A stretch of DNA of 15,205 nucleotides, taken from contig JAMQCK010000830.1 of NCBI GenBank assembly GCA_024196135.1, positions 1-15,205 on the forward strand, in the 5' to 3' direction. This DNA is from Pleurotus ostreatus/Saccharomyces cerevisiae fusant (lineage: Eukaryota > Opisthokonta). A model generated the notes under the pieces. That model did no database searches and was not told where the DNA came from. It saw only the letters and a program-made list of their open reading frames with translations. Every line of letters begins with the position of its first letter. Position 1 is the first letter of the stretch. The translations under genes were made by a program, and so were the position numbers. This document shows, piece after piece, positions 9,784 through 15,205 of the stretch.

Positions 9784-10953
9784 CTAGTACATGAGGTTGC
9801 CAACAGCCGACGGGCCTCCCGAGTTGGTGTACAAGCACGAGCCGGTGCCGACGTTGCTAACGGCGCCGCCGTCGTTCGCCTGCAGCAGCGCGGGCGACGT
9901 GGCGACGAAGGGGAAGTAGAGCTCGACCCAGCTCTGGGAGTCGAGCCAAGCGAAGGCCTGCTTGAAGAAGTTTACCCTGGGGTGGTGCGTCAGATATGTC
10001 TGATGACCAGCAGAGACAGGGAAATGCCAGCAAGGATGAGAGGGAAGACGGTAAGGGATTCTACGCACTGCGCGGTCTGGCCACCGGACGGGTTGGCGAG
10101 GGCGAACTCGGAGATGACGACCTTGTAGTTCTGAGGATGGCGGCGTGAGCACTGGCTACTGCTGCAATCCGAAAAAAACGTACAGGGAAACGGTTGTGCG
10201 CATTCGTGACGTGACTTTGGAAGCCGCTGAAGTCGTTGCCGTACCAGTGCTAGAAGACATGTCAGAGCCCTGCCCCTCCACTAAACCAGAACAACTCTGA
10301 CTGACCAGGTTGATATAGTCCCCATAGCACCCACCCCCGCACGAGTTGAGGAAGTTCTGCAGCCAGTCAAGGCCCATGCCGCTGTTCGTGCTGGACGTGA
10401 TGGCCGGGAATGCCTTCTTGATAGCCAGCGGGTTGATGTGCTGCTTGTACCAGTCCGCGGCGCTGGCCGCGCTGATGCCGTTCAGATCGGGCTCGTTCAG
10501 GGAGAAGACGGCTGTTGAGCGCGGGTTAGCGTTAGACGATGATGAGAGGGGTGAAAGTGTACGCACTAGCCCATCCTTGCGCCCTCTGGCGGGCGGCGAG
10601 CTCGCCGACGGGGCTGGAGGCGCAGTCCCAGCAGCCCTGCATGCCGATGAAGCCGAGGCCGCCGTTGCCGTTGGTGGAGGGGGGAGCGTAGGTCTCCCAG
10701 TCGTAGCTGGTGATGAATGAGTAAGTTGTCCTGCTTTCGAATGTAAAAGCTTACATAGCGACGACCTGGCCCTGGCCGTTGTTGAGCACGCCCGGGTCGA
10801 GCTGGCCATTGTCTACACAAAGAAGAACCGCGCATCAGTACGAGTATATGAGGTGAAGAAAAATGTCCACATACACCATGGCCACGCCAGACCGCGCTTG
10901 CCAGCAGAGACGGCAGAGGCGCAAAGGGCGACGAAAGCAAGGGCTTGGAACAT
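9784..10953 (-). CDS. Secreted GH128 endo-beta-1,3-glucanase
   Basis: Seven exons (10953-10875, 10812-10755, 10706-10567, 10511-10306, 10249-10184, 10130-10069, 9976-9784) encode 267 residues, all phases consistent. The family is glycoside hydrolase 128 (Asl1-like catalytic core, PF11790), founded on Lentinula edodes GLU1, which cleaves beta-1,3-glucan in the fungal wall. A signal peptide (MFQALAFVALCASAVSA) is cut before GKRGLAWPW, the usual start of the mature enzyme. The two catalytic glutamates expected for the family are present: E99 in FSLNEPDLNG, the likely acid/base, and E191 in VVISEFAL, the likely nucleophile. Other family blocks are YDWETYAP, GMQGCWDCAS, INLHWYGNDF and WVELYFPF. 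The length is that of a bare catalytic domain with no binding module. Likely role: wall remodelling or autolysis in growth or fruiting. Introns are 48-92 nt. Confidence 0.93.
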
Positions 10954-11012
10954 GTTTGATGAGTTAGAAAACGTCGAGGAGACGATGGCTCTCCAGGTCA
11001 GCCTCGCGCATC

Positions 11013-11020
11013 TTTTATAC
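11013..11020 (-). promoter_or_regulatory. TATA box of the GH128 gene
   Basis: The minus strand reads GGTATAAAAG here, 60-67 bases upstream of the GH128 ATG at 10953. That spacing is normal for a strongly expressed fungal gene with a short leader. The ATG context is good (AAACATG, A at -3). Confidence 0.7.
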
Positions 11021-11628
11021 CAACCTCCATAGTCCCGCACAGGCACCGCTGCAGCCCATCGCCCGTGGCTGCTCGCGATCCCGAACCTGTGCCATGCGCC
11101 CGCGCCTGCGCGCCCGCACTCCGAGGAACGCTCGATAAATTGGAGGGCGAAGTAGGCCAGGCCCCCGCATGCCATGGAAATCTCGAGACTGGGCTTGCAG
11201 GGGGAGGGAGGGCGTTTGTACCTGAGGAGGGGACTGCGAGGTGCTTGGGGGCGAACGAGGGTACCCAGGACGAAACGGAGGGTAGGGGGTCGGGGTTGGG
11301 GGAGATGTTGTTGGGCAGATCATCGCGGATCTATCGCACCAGAACCTCTTCAGTCGACAGTTTATGGCACCTCGACTCGGTGATGATCCACGACAGACAG
11401 CGCAGTTGAGCGATGTGGTGACTCTAGCTCGCCCTTCGCAGGTCATGCCGCCTCGCCGGTCTACAGATGGCGCGTACGAGACTCGGACCCAGTCAGAACA
11501 TTCCGTACTCCTCGGTCAGAGTCCAAGAGTAATAGCAGAGCGTTTCATGGATGGATGCAGATCATCGAGCGCCTCGGTGCCTGCGGTCATTGAGCCTTGA
11601 GGTCTGACAGGCATCAACGAGTGGCATA
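11021..11628. other. GH128 upstream region, no gene seen
   Basis: This roughly 600-base stretch between the TATA box and the transposon is GC-rich and purine-rich on the plus strand, with several G runs between 11200 and 11302. It is likely the upstream regulatory region of the glucanase gene. Open frames on both strands lack motifs and splice support. Confidence 0.45.
11280..11302 (+). promoter_or_regulatory. G-quadruplex motif
   Basis: Four G runs of 3, 5, 4 and 5 are separated by 2-base loops (TA, TC, TT), which fits the strict G3+N1-7 quadruplex pattern. It is on the strand opposite to the glucanase transcript, about 330 bases before its ATG. Confidence 0.65.
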
Positions 11629-11651
11629 CAGTCGAAACTCTCGTAATGGAT
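11629..11651 (+). repeat. Left terminal inverted repeat of the MITE
   Basis: Starts CAGTCGAAACTCTCG directly after the TA duplication; matches the reverse complement of the right end at 22 of 23 positions. Confidence 0.85.
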
Positions 11652-11661
11652 ATTCTCGCAG

Positions 11662-11693
11662 TGAATAAATCTCATAATGGATAAAATCTGGGC
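11662..11693 (+). repeat. Subterminal direct repeat, left copy
   Basis: TGAATAAAT then CTCATAATGGATAA and a TCTGGGC-like end. The right copy at 12021-12051 differs by one inserted T and a short deletion plus a few changes. Both contain the ATAATGGAT core also found in the terminal repeats, so they are candidate transposase-binding sites. Confidence 0.75.
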
Positions 11694-11700
11694 GAAAATG

Positions 11701-11803
11701 GGTGGCACCCCACTTTGTATGCGGGGAAAACGGCAAAGTGCGGATAATGGATAATGGATAGGCTGGGGAGGCAATTATTCACCAAAATACTAGGGGTGCC
11801 ACC
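11701..11803. repeat. Internal 11-bp inverted repeat of the MITE
   Basis: GGTGGCACCCC at 11701-11711 is repeated exactly in inverted form at 11793-11803, with an 81-base spacer. The spacer includes a GATAATGGATAATGGATAGG tandem at 11743-11762. Confidence 0.75.
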
Positions 11804-11993
11804 TGAGTTAGGCGGCAAAAGGCAGTGATTATGTGGAGGGAAAATAGAATTTCAAGGATCTGAGACAGCAAAACCATAAGAAACAGGAATAAGGCTATAC
11901 AGACATCATGCAAAGACTACAACAAGGCCATAAATGATGGGCGACAGGGCAAACGTGACCCCATTTGGGCTCTTGTCACACTTGCGCGCCACA

Positions 11994-12011
11994 CGTCACA
12001 CATGTGTGACG
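11994..12011. repeat. 18-bp perfect palindrome
   Basis: CGTCACACATGTGTGACG is its own reverse complement. It lies inside the MITE, close to its right subterminal repeat. Confidence 0.8.
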
Positions 12012-12020
12012 CCGCTGGAA

Positions 12021-12051
12021 TGAATAAATTCTCATAATGGATAATCTCGGC
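12021..12051 (+). repeat. Subterminal direct repeat, right copy
   Basis: Same orientation as the left copy at 11662-11693, ending TCTCGGCC, and 15 bases inside the right terminal repeat. Confidence 0.75.
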
Positions 12052-12065
12052 CAGGCTCAGACCTG

Positions 12066-12088
12066 ATCCATTATGAGAGTTTCGACTG
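12066..12088 (-). repeat. Right terminal inverted repeat of the MITE
   Basis: Reads ATCCATTATGAGAG then TTTCGACTG on the plus strand, followed by the TA duplication; it is the inverted partner of 11629-11651. Confidence 0.85.
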
Positions 12089-12090
12089 TA

Positions 12091-12624
12091 GTCTGATCAG
12101 CGTCCAGTAGCGCCGGGCGTCAGCAGGCGCCTAGCCCGGGTTCAAGGAGCATAGGCGGCTCTGTAAGCCCGACTTGCATGGTGGAACGAGAGGAGGGTGC
12201 ATATTTGTGCCTGTTTGACCCGAGGTCATGCATGTTCGACTCTAGTCTACCTAAAGCCTACCGCTACTCATGGCCATCGTTTGCATTCAACGGGAGGTAG
12301 ATGTGACACCTCGCTCACGTCTGCCAGTGTCTGGTACGTGGCTTTGAAAGCCAGTCAGTAACCAAGTCCGAGTCTAGCGCCCGTCCGCAAGCCCCGAGAT
12401 GTCGTCGATCCGTCGATCCCGGCAGTCCTCACTTGTAGTCCAACGTTCCAGAGTATAAGCCAAGCTGCATCGTGCATGTATCTATATGTACAAATGTATG
12501 TGCGTCGTTATAGTCATTCAACCAGGCCAAGCATCATCCTCAGCATGCCCTTCTCTATGGCCCTATCTACATTCCCCTTCCCTTCCTCTCTCTTCCCTCC
12601 TCTTCCCACATCCTAGAACCACAC
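12091..12624. other. Intergenic region, NAD kinase 3' flank
   Basis: These 530 bases follow the MITE and precede the NAD kinase stop. The part right of about 12480 is probably the 3' UTR on the minus strand; it is purine-rich on that strand. A GGTTCAAGG near 12140 superficially resembles a tRNA B box but no cloverleaf forms around it. Confidence 0.45.
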
Positions 12625-15205
12625 CTACGTGCAATCGCTGTCGCTCGTATTGCTACTATCGCTCTCATCATGCCCCCACACCGCAAACGCCCGCCTCGCC
12701 GACCCCGGCTCCCTCGACCGCGACCGCGACCGCGTCCTTCCGCGCATCCGCCCATGCAGCGCGCTCGCCATCGTCGGCGTCCGCGCGTCGTCCACGTCGC
12801 GCTCCTTTGGTATCCGGCTCTTCCCGCTCATCGTCCGCCGCACGTGGATGTTGTCCCGGATGCCCTCCCGCTCCGCCGCGCGGCCCTCGGGGTGGCGGTG
12901 CGCGTCGAGATGGTGTGCGTGGTGGGGGTGGTGCGGATGGTGGTTCAGGTCGCCGTAGTCCCTCAAGGGCAAAGGCGTCGGGTGCGGCGGGGACCCGGTC
13001 GCAAACCGCGAGGGTGTCGACACGCCTGAGAAGTGCGCGGCCGAGTTGGGGCTCGTGCAGTTTGAGCAATTCGGCGTGCCGCAGTGAGCCTGTTGTTGCC
13101 GCTGCGCGGTGTCATCGAGGTTCTCCTTCGTCTTCTGCTGCCCGATGTTGATGTGCTCGCTTGACATCGCGTTTGTCAACGGGATCATCGTCGGCGGCTG
13201 CTTCGCCGCCTGCGCCTCCGGTGAAGAGTCGTCGATGTCGAAGGAATCATCTTCCTCGTCCGACTCATCGTCGCCCTTGACTGTCTCGCTCGACGAGCCA
13301 GTGGCGTTGGCGGTGGCCTGCATAGTTCGTCGCCGAACCTTGTGGTGCGTGCTAGGCTCCTCTTCCACAACCACGAAAGACTTCTGCCGCTCACGCTCGT
13401 TCCACTTGAGCGTGCGAGAGATGGCCTGGAACCAATCGGTGAACTGCTTGTCGGCGCAAACAGTCGGGAAGGGGTATTTCGACGCGGTGACCTTGATGTG
13501 GTCACCCTCTATATGGTTGTTAGCCTTTAAAATCAGTGTTTGAAGTACTGGAACTCACGCTTCAACTCGATGCGTCCACGACCATCAAAGGAAGCCCAAG
13601 CAGTGCTACGGGAGTTGAAGGGTACGCAAATGCGTAATTCCATGCTATCGGGGAGAAGCATGGGGCGGAAGGAGAGGGTGTGAGGGCAGATAGGAGTGAG
13701 GAGGAGGGCAGGGATTTCTGGGTGGACGAGGGAGCCGCCAGCAGAGAGGGAGTAGGCAGTAGAGCCCGTCGGAGTCGCAACACACAACCCATCGGCTTGG
13801 ACGGTTGTCATGTGGTGCTCGTCGCCTACAAAGAAAATTAGTTGCGCCCGGATCGGTTGGTAGCGGACGTACCGAAGAGCTCCAGCTGACTAACATACGG
13901 GCTGGGGCCGCGGTCGACAACCAGGTCGTTCAAGATCTCGAAGGTTTCTACTGGTCGTGTCGTAAAGCACTTGATCTCCTTATCCTTGCTGTGCTTGTTC
14001 TCCACTGGTGTCGCCTGCCAGCCCCCTTCCACCGCCTCCCAACCTCCCTTCTCCACCTTCATCATAATCTCGCCCGTCGACGCCTTCTTGATCGCCTTCT
14101 TGTTCGTATCCGTCGCGCAGCTCTGCGCGCGGTAGACCGTGCAAGTAAAACGCATGCGAAGGTTGACGCGGATGCCGTTCTCGATGGCGTTATCCATGGT
14201 CTGCTGGTGCTCCGAGAAGTCAAAGTTGGTCAGGAAGCCCAGGGAGCCCAACGCGAACGAGAGCACAGGGGGCACGATGCGCTGGAACAACCAGGAGGTG
14301 AAGAGGACCGTGCCATCGCCGCCGAGCTACGGTCGTGGTTTGTCAGCGCGGGGAAGGGGATGATCGCGGCCGGGCGACGCACAGTGACGACAAAGTCAAA
14401 CAGGTGCGGGCTGTTGCTGCACATGTCGCTCGTCCAGTAGCGCAGCTGACCCTCCTCGGACGACGCCTGCTCCGAGCTAAGGGAGGTGAGCGACGTCATC
14501 GATGAGCGCGCGGACGAGAGCGAGCTACTGCTCGACGCCCGCCGCTTGGGGTACGGGGCGAAGAGCTCGGGGTGGTCGCGCTGGATGCCCGCGGCATCGA
14601 AGCGGCGGGATGTGCGTAGCTGACTGTCGACGTAACTGGGGGACACGGGTTAGCTTGCAGCAGGCGCGGCGATCGGGGGAACGACTTGCACTACGAGGCC
14701 GCGCGGTGAGCCCGCCCGCGGCTTGAGCATAAGGTAGAGCGCGAGGTCGCGCGTGAGCTTGATGAGCCGATTGTCGCGCGCCTTGGTGATAATGAGGACA
14801 TTCTGTATGTTTGAATGGATTCGTGCGCGCCCTGCGAGGTCGGGAACATGCTCAGTCAGCTTCATCGGCTGCGTGCCGCACGCACAACGACGCACCGAGC
14901 TGCTTGCTCATCTCCCGCACGCCGACGGCGGTCTCCGCGAGCTGCTTCGTGAGGCTGCTCGAGTACTCCCCGTCGCTGTCCGAGTTCGAGTCGAGCGAGT
15001 CGGGCGAGAGGCGCGGCGCGGCGCCGTTGCCGCGATCGATGAGGCTCTTCGCGACGCCCACGTTCGCGTTGTCCCCGAAGGGCCGGCTGTGCTTGCGGAG
15101 CGCTTCCGCCAGGGTGTTGCCCGTGTCGAGGTGCGAGTGCACGAAGCAGGGCGAGTTGAGCGGGGGCTCCACGCGGGGGCTGCCCGCGGAGAGCCTGGCG
15201 CGGCT
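12625..15205 (-). CDS. NAD kinase, 5' end outside the window
   Basis: Exons in the window are 15205-14896, 14831-14690, 14635-14383, 14326-13873, 13825-13559 and 13508-12625, giving 769 residues to the stop; residue numbers count from the edge. The enzyme phosphorylates NAD+ to NADP+ with ATP, usually in the cytosol in Utr1-like fungal forms. Visible blocks: [16 protein letters not shown] (about 110-125), the ATP-site motif LGGDGT (236-241), [21 protein letters not shown] (NE/D motif, with Asp), [19 protein letters not shown] (399-417), the HPE and [10 protein letters not shown] blocks, and [13 protein letters not shown] with YPFPTV. A Ser-rich linker sits between YVDSQL and FDFVVT. The catalytic core ends near 545. 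A tail of about 225 residues follows: acidic (554-569), a Cys cluster (618-626), a His-rich run (665-681) and an SR-rich run (732-741). The second intron in the window uses a GC donor. Confidence 0.93.
14636..14689 (-). other. GC-AG intron of the NAD kinase gene
   Basis: The intron starts GCAAGT and ends CCCCCAG, 54 nt, with a CTAAC branch motif. Using it restores the conserved reading RGLVVYVDSQLR across the junction; nearby GT sites are in the wrong phase to do so. GCAAGT is the usual form of the rare GC donor class. Confidence 0.8.

Larger units (their letters stand above)
11629..12088. mobile_element. Miniature Tc1/mariner-type element (pogo/Fot-like MITE)
   Basis: The 460-base element has 23-base terminal inverted repeats that begin CAGTCGAAACTCTC and end ATAATGGAT (left copy has one G-for-A change: 22 of 23 match). 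It is flanked on both sides by TA (11627-11628 and 12089-12090), the target duplication of the Tc1/mariner superfamily. The CAGTNGAA-CTC start resembles pogo/Tigger/Fot-type ends; that assignment is by resemblance only. It holds no transposase frame, so it must be moved in trans. The interior carries subterminal direct repeats, an inverted repeat and a palindrome. It is AT-richer than the surrounding genes, and the intact ends suggest a fairly recent insertion. Confidence 0.82.

Noticed and set aside
12091..12260. tRNA-like B-box sequences (GGTTCAAGG, GTTCGACTC)
   Set aside because: No pairing T stem, acceptor stem or A box at the right spacing.
12486..13151. A 221-codon plus-strand open frame
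   Set aside because: Antisense to the NAD kinase tail; Ser/Arg/Ala-rich shadow.
13805..14440. A 211-codon plus-strand open frame
   Set aside because: Antisense to NAD kinase exons 4 and 5, whose conserved motifs fix the true strand.
3672..15205. A functional gene cluster joining the exporter, HMG factor, glucanase and NAD kinase
   Set aside because: Mixed orientation, large non-coding gaps and housekeeping roles; no core biosynthetic enzyme or mating-type partner genes are present.
1..15205. CRISPR arrays, rRNA genes or prokaryotic operon features
   Set aside because: No regularly spaced repeats or rRNA sequence is seen, and the spliced genes mark the DNA as eukaryotic nuclear.

Overview
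The window is nuclear DNA from a filamentous basidiomycete, most likely an Agaricomycete. The genes are GC-rich and cut by many short introns, mostly 47-65 nt, with GTRNGT-type donors, CTGAC/CTAAC-like branch sites and CAG/TAG acceptors. The protein set fits: a GH128 secreted beta-1,3-glucanase (a family founded on a mushroom enzyme), a fungal MATA-type HMG-box factor, an SSU1-like sulfite exporter and a fungal NAD kinase. The genus cannot be fixed from the sequence alone.

Layout from left to right: (1) 1-577, minus strand, a small intron-rich gene for a hydrophobic protein whose exon structure is not resolved. (2) 1104-3232, minus strand, a two-exon gene for a 691-residue protein with a helical N-terminal half and a charged, probably nuclear C-terminal half; function not recognised. 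(3) 3233-3671, a shared divergent promoter. (4) 3672-5431, plus strand, a six-exon SSU1/TDT-family transporter, 465 aa. (5) 5432-6315, promoter space. (6) 6316-8303, plus strand, a two-exon HMG-box transcription factor, 645 aa, followed by a canonical intron just after the stop. (7) 8304-9783, non-coding, with a 480-nt pyrimidine-rich tract ending in a good 3' splice site. (8) 9784-10953, minus strand, a seven-exon GH128 endo-beta-1,3-glucanase, 267 aa, with signal peptide, TATA box and an upstream G-quadruplex motif. (9) 11629-12088, a 460-bp non-autonomous Tc1/mariner-type (pogo/Fot-like) element with terminal inverted repeats and TA duplications. (10) 12625-15205, minus strand, an NAD kinase with its 5' end outside the window, containing a GC-AG intron and a long unusual C-terminal tail.

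The genes do not form a pathway or cluster. They are ordinary chromosomal neighbours: wall glucan hydrolysis, sulfite/organic anion export, NADP supply and transcriptional control. I see no convincing new multi-gene system. The most informative non-genic items are the miniature transposon with its internal repeats, the orphan pyrimidine-rich leader-like tract, and several splicing oddities. All splice models were made by eye from frame, splice consensus and family conservation; no transcript data or database search was used.
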